Notes: generated by a model not told the origin, from the sequence alone. Counted from the stretch's first letter, positions 34,908-47,218 are shown. The stretch: 64,000 bases of DNA from Colocasia esculenta (GCA_014218235.1 CM024753.1:183496348-183560347); one strand, 5' to 3'. Numbers and translations: made by a program.

Positions 34908-36652
34908 TGTTGGGTTGAATGCAAATTCATATCATTTCCCTCCTATTTTGATGATGACAAGAGGTGTTCTTAAAGCAATTTAATTGAAACATGTCAAAAA
35001 CATCATACCTGAAATTCATGTTCAAAAAGTATTTTTCAAACCACATTTATCATTTATGGTCATGACAAATCATTTAACTAATGATATATGTGTTTATTTT
35101 TCAGGTACAAACATTTTTATGCAAAAGATGAGTCGACACACCCATCAATGGTGTAGACACATCAACACAGATTCAAAGGCAAAATGTGTAAAAATGTTGA
35201 GACTGTGTCGACACATGTCAAGAGTGTGTCGACACGAGTGGCAGTTTTTCAGAAACCAAGCCTACCCAGGTCGACACACTCTCAGAGCAGGTCGACACTA
35301 GATCCCGTTTCTAGAACAGCCAGTTTGAAGAATTAGGACAGCAGGTCGACACACTCTCAGAGCAGGTCGACACTAGACCCAGTTCCCAGAACAACCAGTT
35401 TGCAGATTCAGGACAGCAGGTCGACACACTCAAGAGCAGGTCGACACAGGACCTTCTTCCCAGAACAGCCTTCTACATATTCTGGACAGTGTGTCGACAC
35501 TACCACCAGGGCAGGTCGACACACTACGGAAACTTTTCATCCTAAAAGTTGATGGCTGCCACGTGTCCTTCTAAGGCGATCAGAATTTTCTTGGAACGCG
35601 TGCCCTTGTACCCCAAAGGGTATCTTTGGAATCCTAAGGATATAAAAGGTCCTTTTTGGCCAGCCTTCACGTGAGAAGGACCCAACTCTCTCAGAGCCTC
35701 CAAGAAGCTCCTGGCGGCCAAGAAGAGCTCGTGTCTCCTTCCTCTGCTCTCCAAGTGCTTCCAGAAGACCAATTCCCACCAATTCAAGGTGTGGGAATTA
35801 GAATTTGATTCCTGAAGACTTCTCTGAAGCATTCCAAGGAGGCAGATCCTGTAGAAGACTTCTTGGGTGAAGAATTCAAGGAAGATCCAACTTCTCAGAT
35901 TGCAGAGCATCGACTTGGACTTCAAGCTTCACAAGTTCCTTCCCAATTCAAGCTTCTACAAGGGAGTACACTGAAGAAAGAAGCCTTTCAATACAATTTA
36001 CCTTTTCTTCTGTTCTTCTGAGATATCTTTTGAGATTATGCAAGTGCTTCTGCATAACTCTCTTTAGAGTTCTCAAACTTCGACTAGATCTGTTGCTAGA
36101 GGATCTTAGTCTTAAGTTGGTGTCTAGCAGTTTCAGTGTGAGCATTGTGCTCAGGGTGTTGTGAGCCGTCGAGCTCAGTTTGAGTTGTCAAGCTCAAGGT
36201 TGGTTTGAGCAGTTTTGCTCAGTGTTTCTAGAGTAGTCTTGCTCTAGAGGTTGTGTGAGTTGTATGCTCTGAAGTGTTGGAGTTGTCAGGCTCCTTTTGG
36301 GTGTGTAGCCCTGTTGTGTTAGTGAAGCCTCACGGGTTGTGAGGGGTGGATGTAGGAATCACTTGGGTGATTTCCGAACCACCTAAAAAATCCTTGTGCA
36401 TTTGTCTTCTGTGGTTTGATTGATTCATCCGCTAGATGCTTGCATAGGATCCGTTTTTAATTCACTTAATCAACTTGCTTCACATCTAAGTTTTTCAACT
36501 CACTCAAATCTAATCAGATCTTTAGTTTTTCACTGATAACATTGCCTCTGATTCTAAATAGTTTTCAAATTACTTAAGCTTCCACAAAAGTGGCTAAGAT
36601 CTATTCATCCCCCCCTTCTAGATCTTTTCCACACATTCATTTCGATCCTTCA
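34908..36652 (+). repeat. Element E 3' LTR
   Basis: 1745 bp matching 25319-27060. Eleven intact GTCGACA boxes; the twelfth reads GTAGACA. TATA box at 35641. Confidence 0.95.
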
Positions 36653-36657
36653 CAGAT
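36653..36657. repeat. Target-site duplication CAGAT, right copy (element E)
   Basis: Follows the CCTTCA end of the 3' LTR and matches 25314-25318. Confidence 0.95.
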
Positions 36658-36995
36658 ATGTTGGGCCCTTCCCCATTTCTGAGAGGGTCGGCGAGGTGGC
36701 GTACAGGCTGAGTCTTCCGGCAGAGCTAGCAGGTGTGCACAGCGTTTTCCACGTTTCACAGCTCAGGAGATACGTTGCAGACTCTTCGCACGTGTTGGAC
36801 TACTCACAGCTAGAGGTAGCGCCAAATTTGTCAGTGCCAGAGTACCCAGTTAGTGTTGTCGACCGCAGAGTTCAGCAGTTGCGCAGGAAGTAGATTCCGC
36901 TGGTTAAGGTCGTTTGGCAGAACTGTGTCGGTGGCGAGGCCACCTGGGAGCACGAGGATGAAATGCAGGAGCAGTTTCCTTACTTGTTTGATTGA
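36653..36995 (+). pseudogene. pol: Element D integrase C-terminus with chromodomain-like tail
   Basis: Continuation of the element D pol gene after the copia insertion. It shows the GPFPISERVG and VFHVSQLRRYVADSSHV motifs that close chromovirus integrases. An in-frame TAG at 36891 is followed by a WEHEDEMQEQFPYLFD ending, typical of the C-terminal edge of a chromodomain-like tail. Stop TGA 36993-36995. Confidence 0.88.
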
Positions 36996-37069
36996 TCGGT
37001 ATGTGGTGATCTCCCCTTTTGTCATCTTCCAGGTTGAGACCGAGTTGTTTTAATTTCGAGGATGAAATG

Positions 37070-37086
37070 TCTTAAGAAGGGAGGGT
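37070..37086 (+). promoter_or_regulatory. Polypurine tract (element D)
   Basis: AAGAAGGGAGGGT directly before TGTAACA at 37087. Confidence 0.85.
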
Positions 37087-39402
37087 TGTAACACCCCTGC
37101 CCCCTTGGGCCCTTGACCCCGTCCTCTGGGTCGCGGCAGGGCGACTGTCGCGACGTGGTTCCGATCGCGTCAAGTTCTGGTTCTGTTTGGGATTGCGACA
37201 GGGGGTATGTCACCTTCTTGAAGACGACATACCCACTGTCGCCTTCTGGTTTGATGGATGGCGCCATGGGGTATGTCGCCTTCTTGAAGGCGACATGGCC
37301 TATGTCGCCTTCCCATCGTGTCGCCCCAGACCCAGTCTGACAGACATGACAGGTGTCCTTTGTGTCAGTACGGCTCTGGCGGTGTCGGGTGAATGCGACA
37401 AGATGGCTGTCGCCTTCACTTTTTCGAATTACGAGATTTGATCGTTGTCAGTGGGTTGCGACGGGGGTGTGTCGCCTTCTGGTTCCCAAGGCGACACAAG
37501 GTATGTCGCCTTCTCAGGACCGCGGGCTTAAAGCCCGGGCGCCCGAGCCCCTTCCCCCTCTTTCTCACCTCTCTTTCCCCCTCTCTTTCTCTGGCCCTCT
37601 CGGAGTTTTCCGGCGATTTCGGGGTGCCTCCCTCGTGTTGAGGCGGCCGTGCTGAGGAGGGTGTCGCTCCGTTCGTGCAGGGGTCGTATTCGTGCCGTGC
37701 GGTGCAAGGAGGAGACGTTTCTACCTACGAGAAGGCCCCGACGGGTTCGTTCTTCGCGTGGAGGTAGGGACTTTTGATCCTCTCGCCCTAAGCATGCTCC
37801 CTTTCCCCTCTAAAGCGTGTTTTCCTTGTGGTTTGGGAGTGTGAGAACTCCATGCTCGTGTGAGTGAGGTTTTCCTCCAAGCATAGAAACCATGTTCTTG
37901 GGGTGTTCGAGGGTGGTTTGTGTGTTTAATGGCTTTCTAGCATGATAAGCATGCTCCCCTCCCTCGCCGTGTAGTGTTTCTCCCGTTTCGGGGAGGTTCC
38001 CGGAGAGAGTGCTCCCGGATCCCCCATCTGGCCTGAAGGCGACATAGGCCATGTCGCTACCTGACTGGTAAGGCGACACCTTGGGTGTCGCAACCAGGGT
38101 TGCGACAGGGCCTATGTCTCATTCAGGATGCGACAGGGCCTATGTTGCATTGAGAAGGCGACAGGGCCTATGTCGCCTTCTCAGCCCAGAGGCAGGTTGT
38201 GCTTCCGCCGCTTCCCTTTTCACTTTACTGTACCCGTGGCCCCTGTGCTAGTTCCCTAGTACGGTCTCACACTAGTCGTTCGCCCAGTGCGCGGCACTTG
38301 AGGGCTTGTCCCGTGCGAGAGGTTGTTACCGTTACCTGGGACCCCCGTCCTCGGGAGCCTGTTGAGGGAGTACTCCGGGCTACGAGTGTGTTCGAGTTGG
38401 CAGCCACTAGGCGGACTCTGGAGCTGAGGGGAAAACGGTGGTTAGGACAGTGGCGTGTGAGTCGCTTGCAGAGCTCTCGTGGTTGGTCTGGGACGCCGAG
38501 GACAGTTTGGAGTTCTACCCGGCGCAGGCCAGCCAGTCCTTCTTCTCACTACCTCGCTCCTTACGGCCCCGGAACCGTTTGGAGAGGTCAGGCGTGGGAC
38601 CGTAGTCCGGCCATACTACGGCGGTCACTGTTGTTGTACTTGTGTCCTACCTCGCTCTGACGAGACGCGAGGGCCAGGACCTAGGTCGAGGATAAGACGT
38701 CTGTGGACGCACCTGACCATCTGACTAGTGGTGTTGTTCCTGTAGCTAGTGTTCCTTGTCTAGGCGGAGTTCCCTCCGTCTGTGTTTTACTAGCCGTGTG
38801 GTGGTCACGACGAGCAGTCCTACGAGGTTTCCGACCGAGAGTACTTTCCGTACTGTGTTAGCTTTAGCTTCGCTTCCGCACTTCCTTTTGTAGGTAGAAA
38901 GATATCAACTGCCGTCTTTCCTTTATTAATAGTTATATATGTTCCTCTGTCTATTTAGAGCCAGTAGGAGATTGGTAGTCCCTACTGAGCTTCTGTTGTG
39001 AAGCTCATCCCTCTGTTTTCCAGGTGAGTCTTCCCAGCAGCGGCAGGGTGCGCGTCGAGCGGAGGAGACGGGGCGGTAGTCTTGGTCCCCGTAGCTAGCA
39101 GTGGTTCCCCCTCTCAGTGTACGTCACCCTCGGGGTATGCCCCTAAGGGACTTGTCTCTCCCCTTTCCTTACTTGTACTAGTGTGCGTGCGTTGGGACTG
39201 TACTTAGAGCGGTACGCAGCGGTCTCGCTTTACTTTCCTGTTTCCGCTTGTACGCTTCTAGCTTAGCAGTTGACATTTACTTCCGTTACATATCCTGTCA
39301 GACGCGTGTTATAGCCCTTTCGGGTCTCCCTGGTCTGTGGGCGGCGACCGCGAAAATTGGGTCCTCGGCGTGGGCCGGGGGTCGGATTCTCGGGTCGTTA
39401 CA
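37087..39402 (+). repeat. Element D 3' LTR
   Basis: 2316 bp matching 18356-20651 and ending GGGTCGTTACA. It contains the 29-bp segment missing from the 5' copy. Confidence 0.93.
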
Positions 39403-39407
39403 AGGTC
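39403..39407. repeat. Target-site duplication AGGTC, right copy (element D)
   Basis: Identical to 18351-18355; element C coding sequence resumes here. Confidence 0.95.
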
Positions 39408-42400
39408 AATCTTGGCACTGAAGAATCCCTGAAGATAGTCTTGGTTAGTGCCAACTTGAGTGGAGAAGAAGAAGAAGCCCTTGTAGCTATCCTTAAAGAA
39501 TTCTCCGACGGATTTGCTTGGTCCTATGAGGACATGCCGGGACTTGACACCTCTTTGGTTGAACACCAGTTAGTCCTAAAAGCCGACGTAAAGGCCATCA
39601 AACAAAAGCTAAGGAGGCTACATCCCAAGCTTGCACTCAAGATCAAAGAGGAGATTGACAAATTGCACAAAGCCAAATTCATTCGGGTTGTGCTTTATCC
39701 ACAATGGGTAGCTAATATCGTCCCTGTGATGAAGAAGGACGGTAAGGTTAGGATTTGCATAGATTTCCATGACCTTAATCGTGCTTGCCCATAGGACGAT
39801 TTTCCTCTTCCACACATAGATGTCCTAGTAGAAAACACTGCCGGCTTTGAGATGTTATCTTTCATGGATGGTTTCTCTAGGTATAACCAAATTCGTCTGG
39901 CGGAGGAAGACCAGGAGAAAACTTCTTTCACAACGCCTTGGGGGACCTACTGTTATGTTGTCATGCCCTTCAGATTAAAGAATGCGGGAGCAACTTATCA
40001 AAGGGCAATGATGGCAATTTTTCATGACATGATGCATGTGCACATGGAGGTCTATGTGGACGATGTCTTGGTTAAATCAAAGACTCGACATGGCCATGCT
40101 GAGGTCCTCTGGGCAGTTCTCTAACGGTCTAGAGAACATAAGCTCAAAATGAACCCCAAGAAGTGTGTCTTTGGAGTCTCTTCGGGGAAATAGCTTGGAT
40201 TCATAGTAAGCAAGCAGGGAATTGAGATTGATCCCAATAAGGCCAAAGCAATAATCGACATGCCTCCTCCTAGGAATATCAGAGAAGTTAGAGGGCTAAT
40301 TGGCAGACTGCAGTTCATTAGGAGGTTCATCTCTCAGCATTCAATTCATTGCAAGCCCTTCTATGAGATGCTTAGAGGAGAGGCTAAATTTGATTGGAAT
40401 AATAAATGTCAAAAGGCCTTTGAAGAGTTGAAGAGTTATTTATCCAATCCCTCTGTTCTCGCTCCTCCGGTCCCGGGTCGGCCTTTATTGCTCTATGTAT
40501 CAACCACTGAAGATTCAACTGGAGCAGTTTTGGCCCAATATGATGATGAGAAGAAGGAGAGAGCAGTGTACTATCTATCAAAGTTGTTCAATGAGGCTGA
40601 GAAAAAGTACACTGCCATGGAAAGGACATGTGCGGCTGTCGTCTGGGTTGCCCATAAGTTTAAACACTATTTCCTAGCTCATGAGGTGAAACTTCTGGCG
40701 CATATGGATCCAATTCGGTACTTGCTTGAGAAGTCCGTCTTGACCGAGCGGTTGATGAGGTGGCAAAGTTTCATCAATCAATTTGATATCACCTATGTCA
40801 GCCAAAAGTCAATCAAGGGGCATGCTATTGCCGACCATTTGGCCCACCACCCCTTACCTTCGTATTCTCCTGTCGACGAAAGTTTTCTGGATGAAGAGTT
40901 AGAAGCCATTATCGATGGTGAACCTTCATGGATACTTTACTTTGACGAAGACCTCAACTCCAAAGGGTGTGGAGTAGGGGCAGTCCTCCTCTCACTGGAA
41001 GGGGTAGTCATTCCGCATGCCTACCAATTAACCTTTCGTGCCACGAACAATGTGGCCGAGTATGAGGCGCTCTTAGTTGGGCTGAAAATGGATTTATTGC
41101 TCGAAGTAAAGGAATTAAGGATTATTGGTGATTCGCAGTTGATACTCTGGTAGTCTCTTAGCAAGTACCAGACCTGGGATCCCAAGTTGAAACCATACCA
41201 AGAGTTGGTAGGGAAAGTAGTCCGGCAGTTTAGGAAGCTCACTCTAGTCCACACTCCTAGGGCTCAAAATATTTTAGCAGATTCACTCGCTTCCCTGGCT
41301 TCTTCTATTCCTATTCCTTTGGGAAAATCTTCCAGAACCGTCTCTGTTCAAAGGTTAAGAGTCCCTTCCCATATCGATCCTTGGTTCTCTCAACTCAAGT
41401 CTCCCTCCCTTCGGGTCCACACACTCTCAAAAGAGCCCAAAATTGACCTCGAAGATGGCCATTCTTGGTACTTTGACATCGAGAACTATCTCAAGGATAG
41501 ATCTTTCCCCGATTATGCTACCTCTTCTGATAGACGGGCTATTCGCCGCGTCTCAGAATGTTACAAGATCATAGGTGGTGTTCTTTACAAGAAATCTCTC
41601 AGTGGGGTTTATCTCCGTTGTCTTGATGAAATTGAATCCCAAAATGTCGTTGAAGCCGCTCACTCCAGTGAATGTGGTGGCCACGTCAATGGTAGAGCAA
41701 TCGCTCAGAAATTGCTAAGACACTATTGCTGGCCTACCATGGAAGAAGATTGCCGTCACTTTGTTCGTCATTGTGCTAAATGCCAATTACACGGTGACAA
41801 AATCCATGCTCCTTCCTCTTCTCTTCACCCTCTCATTGCTCCATGGCCTTTCTCCATGTGGGCATTTGATGTGGTCGGTCCACTCGCGGACAGAACCAGA
41901 GAAATCTGTAAGAAGTCCTTCATCTTAACCGCCACAGAGTACTTCACAAAGTGGGCTGAAGTAGAAGCGTTCATAGAGGTCAAAGCCTCAACAGTGGTCA
42001 AGTTCATCAAGCGCAACATTCTTGCAAGGTTCGGCGTGCCTCGGGACATCGTCACCGACAATGGACCTCAATTCACTTCGCAGGAGCTTCGCGACATGTG
42101 TGGTAAATATGGTATTAATTTGCATCATTCATTCCCATATTATCCACAAGGTAATGGACAAGCGGAAGCCACTAATAAAACTCTCATCAAAATTATAAAG
42201 AAAACTTGTAAATCTCATAACAATGCTGACTGGCCAGACCGCTTGGTTGAGGCTCTTTGGGCTTATCGCACCTCAGTCCAAACTCCTACGGGGCAAACCC
42301 CCTATGCTTAGACATACGGATCAGATGCGATACTCCCATATGAGATCTTCGTTCCTTCACTAAGGGTTCAATTGGATTCCGATCTTGACCCCGGTCAACG

Positions 42401-42721
42401 ATGGGAGGCTTTATTAGCACAACTTGAACTCTTAGACGAAAGGCGGATGATAGCGGCTGACCACGCTCAAGTCTATCGCCAAAGAATTGCACGTTTTTAT
42501 GCTAAAAGAGTGCTTGAGAGAAATTTGAAGTGGGTGAAATGGTCCTAAAGCGTAAAATCATAAAGGCATCAGGTCCCAGGAGCAAATTGCAAGAAAATTG
42601 GGAAGGTCCGTTCGTTGTCAAAGAGGTGTATTCGGGGAATGCTTATAGGTTAGTAGACTTAGAAGGAGTTGAGTTGTCACATCCTTGAAATGAAGTCTAC
42701 CTCAAGAAGTTATACTCTTAG
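39403..42721 (+). pseudogene. pol: Tat RT-RNase H-archaeal RNase H-integrase (element C)
   Basis: RT: ILKEFSDGFAWSYEDMPGLD, then VYVDDVLVKS. The usual FGLKNAGATYQR reads FRLKNAGATYQR. RNase H: EKKYTAMERTCAAVVWVAHK. Archaeal-type RNase H: WILYFDEDLNSKGCGVGAVL and NVAEYEALLVGL, hallmark of Tat. Integrase: ECGGHVNGRAIAQK with CAKCQLHGD, AFDVVGPL, VTDNGPQF and PQGNGQAEATNKT, all catalytic residues kept. The frame is constant but cut by TAG 39792, TAA 40122, TAG 40191, TAG 41151 and TAG 42309. A frame change near 42525 and a TGA near 42686 lie in the C-terminal tail, which ends at 42721. Confidence 0.93.
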
Positions 42722-43978
42722 TCAGTCAGTCAGTCAGGTCTGTCATTCATCACTTGTCAATGGTGTAGGTTTAGGATTCTACTTCTCCACTTGGTCATTA
42801 GTAAGATAGGGTCTCTTCACATACCACACGATGTTGAAATACTGTCCTTTAGCTGGAAAATCACAAGTACACTCGGGCGGTCTAATCTGGTCAATGTGCT
42901 TCCCCTATTCTCTTCCCACTCTGTCGCGTCTGGAAGTAGAGCAAACTACGAGTAGGGGACCATCCACTCCCATCAAAAGGACAAGGTCACCATAAACAGG
43001 GGCAATCAAGGAAAAAGTAAGGGGCAAAATGCTAAATCAAGCCTAAAGGGCAAAAGAAAAGCCAAAAAGTCAAAAAAGGGTAGCAAAAAGTACGTACCCA
43101 GAAAAAGGCTGGCCAAATCAAGGAGGTAGTAAAAAGTACATGCCTCCACCCCAAAAAATAAATAAAATGAAAAATTCCCCTGGAAATAATTGTTGACCAA
43201 GTCTTTTAGTGTGAGATGTTGGTTTGGAAACAGAAAATGGTTTGAACCAAATCCTTGCATGACTTCCTAATTATTTCTTCCAACTCCTCCCTCTAGGGGC
43301 AAATTTGACCTTGTAAGACCTTCCGTGGTGGAAAATATTAAGAAGGCTAGGGGCAGTTTCCGACGTCAAAAGATTTCATGCACGATCCTCCTTATTCATG
43401 ACCTCCGTGGTTAAGTAGATCATGCGGACCCTATGCTTTGACGTGTGATGAGTATGTGTCTTAGAGTCCAAAAATCCAAAAAAAAATAGAAAATGAGCAA
43501 AAGAACAAAAAAGAGATTCTCTCGTTGTATATATTTTCACCATGTACATATTTTCCCCTTATTTTAACTCAAAAAAAAAATCAGGAAATCCAAAATCCAA
43601 AAAAAATAGTGGTACCATGTACATATACTAACATGTTACTTATTTTCCTATTCAAAACAACAAAAAAATAAAAAAGAAGACAAAAAGACAAAAAACGTAT
43701 ATACATATTTCCCTTCAGTTATTTCATTTATGTCCCTATCTTTAATTAGACATTAGCCCCTTGACCAGATCTCAAGAAAGGTACATCATTTAGGCAAGGG
43801 GCTAAAGACAGATCTACATTAACTTTTTTTCCCTTAAGTGTTGTGGATGCAGGAACCAAAGTATAAAGGCAAACCATTCAAGCACACAAACGACAAAGTC
43901 CACAAAAGTCCACTATGTAGGATAAAAGTTTGTACATATCATGACAGGGGCATACCCATGATGGTACAACTAAGAGTC
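42722..43978. other. Spacer between element C pol and its antisense genes
   Basis: A-rich on the plus strand with many A runs (43020-43700) and a GTCA micro-repeat at 42722. No coding motif. It would contain the transcription ends of both pol and the convergent antisense gene. Confidence 0.7.
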
Positions 43979-46831
43979 TCACTCCTCTCTCCTCTCCCCC
44001 TCACTAGGCCTCTGCCTACGCGAGCTGCTCACCTCCTCCTCCTCTCTCTCTCGACGCCGGTCCGGGAGAGGGGGTCTCGTCGCTGTAGAAGCCTCTGGTC
44101 GTGCTCCTCCTCGCCCTATGGACGGATCTCCCAGTGACACGATATCATCGAGAGATTCGAACACCGACCCGCTCCGACCTCCTGCCTCCTGCTGGGCCTG
44201 TCCCTGCTGCTCCCGGCGCTTCTTCAGCACTCGGTCCTTCAAGAACTCCAAATCTGCGACAGCCCGCGCCCGTTCCTCGATCGCCCGCGCCTGGTCGGCC
44301 TCCGCCTGGCTCTGTCTCTCTCTCTCTCACCTCGAGCAGGCGACCTTCCGTCCTCACCAACTCCAGCCGCAGACCGTCCATCTGTGCCTGAAGGGTCGCC
44401 ACTCCTCCTCCCTGCCGCTGCATACAGAGGGGCAAACATGTCAAGTCAATCAAATCAAATCATGTGCAGAAAGGTTTTGGTTCAGTGTCTTACCTCAGCC
44501 TCCAACTCCTGGGTCCTCGTCTCGAGCTCCTGAACCCGCGCCTGTGCCCGGTCCAGCGCCTCCTGTAGGCGGACCGCCAGATCCCCTCTGGCCGGCTGTG
44601 CGGATGAGCTCGCCCCGGCGCCCTGGCTCGCCCGCACTCGCGCTAGCTCCCCCTTCTGCATCCACATACCTTGGTCAGTTATCAAGTCAAATCAATCTTA
44701 AATCAAATTCAAGATATGGTTAAGGGTGAGATGTTACTTACCAATGTACGGATCTCAGCGCGGAGCCTCTCCAGCTCCACCTCCTGCTCCTCCAGTCGCC
44801 CCTCCAGGAGGCGTACCGCCTGCGACTCCGACAGCTGTCATTCATGCTTCAAGGTTAGAATCAGGTCAAGCAATTCAAATGACAAAGGCTTAGAATCAGA
44901 AATTCACTCACCACTCGCCGGTCAAGCCGGAGTCGTCTGGTGTAGCGTGCTCGGTAACCCTCCAGGTACGCCACGCTGTCCTCAAGGTCCGTCTGCTGCA
45001 GCACCTGCTCCCCGCCATCTCGCCAGTAGGTGACTGTGCTCCCATGCTCCTCGCCCCAGTCTCGGTCCTCGGTGAAGAACCGTCGGAGAGAGTACCCCTC
45101 TCTACCTAGAGAGGGTACCTCTATGGCCGGCTGATGCCAGCCCAGAGTCCGCACCACCAACTCCAGGTAGAGGACCTCGCACGTCCCCAGGCACAGCAGG
45201 AGCAGGTGGCGGTCGAAGAGAGGGCGACCCGCCGCTACCGCTGGGTGGGAAGCATCCACCTCCCCCCGATACGGGGTCCACACCACCTGCAAGGAAAAAA
45301 GCATTGGTCAGTCACATTAAAGAACAATTGAAAGCAAGAAGGGGTGTTAGCTGAAAGTTGTATACCTGGTCGTGGGGGTAGTGGTCTAGTGCAGCGCGCA
45401 CATCCTCCGCACACCGATCCGCCACCCTCGGATCCGGCGCCACCTCCCACCGGGCCATGATGGGAATCATGGCCTGGTTCCCCTCTCTCCATACCCCGCG
45501 TCCCATGGGGAAGCGGGTATATCCCCAAATCTGCAAGGCGGCAAGAACAAGAATGTTAGTCAGGCAATTCAAGCAGTTTAATTCAATGACGACCATTAAA
45601 AGAAAGAAAGTGGCGTGCCTGTAGAAAGGGGGTGAAGCCCCCAGTGCTCTGAGACCGCCGCGAGGTACTGGGGAGGAGAGAGAAGAGGTGCCCCAGCATC
45701 CTGGCGCCCCACGCGTACCGCCTTGCCTGCTCTAGGTCTCGGAGGAGCAGCACGAACTTGCAGTTCATCTGAGATGACTGCGTCGCGAAGAGGAGCCGCT
45801 CGAAGAGGTAGGAGACGAAAATCCGCACAGATTGCTCCTCGCTCCTGTCTCCTAGCTGGAGTGCCCCCCGCACCCCAGTGTAGAACTCCTCGAGAGTCTC
45901 TAGAGGTCCTATCCTTCGGCCTCTCAGTCCTACAGCCTCAAACAACGATCTGAGTAGGATGCTCCGGATCGGTCTCCTCCTCTCGGCTACGAACTCCGCC
46001 CCCAACAGCTCTACTATGTCCTCATAGTAGTCACTCCGCTCATGTCCTACCACCGGCTCTCCCTGAACCGACAGTCCCGTCAGATACGCCACGTCCTCCA
46101 ACGTGGGTATCATGTGACCCCAAGGCATGATGAATGCCTTGCAGTCCTCCTCCCACCTCTCCCTCACTGCCTCCAGGTACGGCACATCTACATGGAAGGG
46201 CCGCACTGACAAGAGGTGCCCAAACCCCATCCGGGCAATCCGGGTCTACTGGGCCTCTGGCAGCGCCCAGTACCATGCCCAGCACAGATCCCATGCTCTG
46301 CTCCTCATTCAGCCTTTGCCCTGTAGCTCACAGAAAAGTAAATGTCAGTATCGGTTGCCGTTAAAGAGACATTGACGGCAAGGAGTATGCCGTTTACAAG
46401 AAATAGGCGTCCAGGGTATTGCCATCTAGTTCAATAGTTAGCGTCCACCCCTTGCCGTCATGTTCACATGGACGGCATGAGGTTAGACGTCAAGAGGAAC
46501 CGACGTCCACTGATGTGGACGTCAAATTCCTGTCAAAACCACCGGCGTCCCCTTTGTTTCCCCTCTCTTTTTCACTGTGTACAAACACACCCACAAGGTT
46601 TTTAGGGTTAGTGTGACCTACCTTGGGTCGTCGAGGTGCCTCCACCTCCGTCTCTTCTCCCCCTCCGTCGTCTCTGGCGGTTCCCTCCCCTTCCTGTGTG
46701 CTATCGCCGTCGGCACCGACCACCGTGGCCTCCTCTTCCTCCACCATTCCCTCCTCGCTCGTCATCTCCTCCTCCTCCTCTCCCGTTTGGCGATGAGTCT
46801 GGAGAATCGCTCTTTTCCCTCTCGTCCTCAT
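43979..46831 (-). pseudogene. Antisense plant-mobile-domain (PMD) gene, seven exons (element C)
   Basis: Minus-strand exons: 46831-46622, 46320-45619, 45530-45366, 45286-44912, 44834-44742, 44655-44494 and 44417-43979. The first six are 210, 702, 165, 375, 93 and 162 bp, all multiples of three, so all introns are phase 0. Introns are 301, 88, 79, 77, 86 and 76 bp; all are GT-AG except intron 2 (GC-AG). Exon 1 is acidic. Exons 2-4 carry the PMD fold typical of plant aminotransferase-like mobile-domain proteins (PWGHMIPTLEDVAYLTGLSV, FLQ joined to IWGYTRFPMGRG, VVWTPYRGEV). Exons 5-7 are a coiled coil (LEEQEVELERLRAEIRTL) with an Arg/Ser/Glu tail; total about 715 codons. Damage: TGA 46309, TAG 46246, and a 1-bp shift in a GA microsatellite at 44312-44328. 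From ATG 46230 to exon 7 there is no stop. Molecular role unknown; PMD proteins are linked to silencing control. Confidence 0.85.
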
Positions 46832-47218
46832 CTGAAGGGGTCCAAGGTCTCAAGAAGATCGAAGCAATTAGAAGAGGAAAGAAGAAGCAAGGATTGGGGA
46901 GTGGGTTTGAAAGGTGGGTGTGGAAGATGGCGCTCTCCGACGGTTTGAGCAACGAAATGGCGTCGGAATGAGGCGTCGGTTCAAAAAAGCTATTTTTTGA
47001 AGTTGACGTCAAGGGCCTGCCGTTCAACTTTTTGTGACGTCAATAGTGTGGCCGTTGACATATTGTAAACGTCCATGTGGTCGACACCAATGTCTCATCT
47101 CTATCAGACCTCGAAATCAGGTCAACGGCCCGATGGTGGACGTCTAGTTTGACTTGGCCGTCCATATCCATTGACGTCTAGCTTCTCTCTAGATGTTGGC
47201 GGCCATACGCTGGACGTC
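46486..47218. promoter_or_regulatory. GACGTC cluster around exon 1 of the PMD gene
   Basis: Eight GACGTC palindromes at 46486, 46502, 46518, 47005, 47036, 47139, 47173 and 47213, plus many CCGTC/GACGG variants. Three lie in intron 1 and five upstream of exon 1. About 0.2 would be expected by chance in 733 bp. GACGTC also occurs in both LTRs of element C. Confidence 0.75.

Larger units (their letters stand above)
25319..36652 (+). mobile_element. Element E: Ty1/copia retrotransposon (SIRE/Tork-like)
   Basis: LTRs 25319-27060 and 34908-36652, TSD CAGAT, 11.3 kb. PBS TGGTATCAGAGC at 27063. The order protease, integrase, RT, RNase H is diagnostic of copia. The long gag with coiled coil and the 2.3-kb region after pol fit SIRE-type elements better than compact copia, but I am unsure of the lineage. 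About two dozen LTR differences in 1.74 kb make it the youngest insertion here. At least five frameshifts and one nonsense codon inactivate it. Confidence 0.95.
18356..39402 (+). mobile_element. Element D: Tekay/Del-like chromovirus (Ty3/gypsy), carrying element E
   Basis: LTRs 18356-20651 and 37087-39402, termini TGTAACA/GTTACA, TSD AGGTC. About 9.7 kb without element E. Primer site TGGTATCAGAGC (initiator tRNA-Met type). Order: gag, zinc knuckle, protease, RT, RNase H, integrase with a C-terminal chromodomain-like tail. LTRs differ by about 3% in the first 330 bp. It sits inside element C between the acidic linker and RT. Confidence 0.95.
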
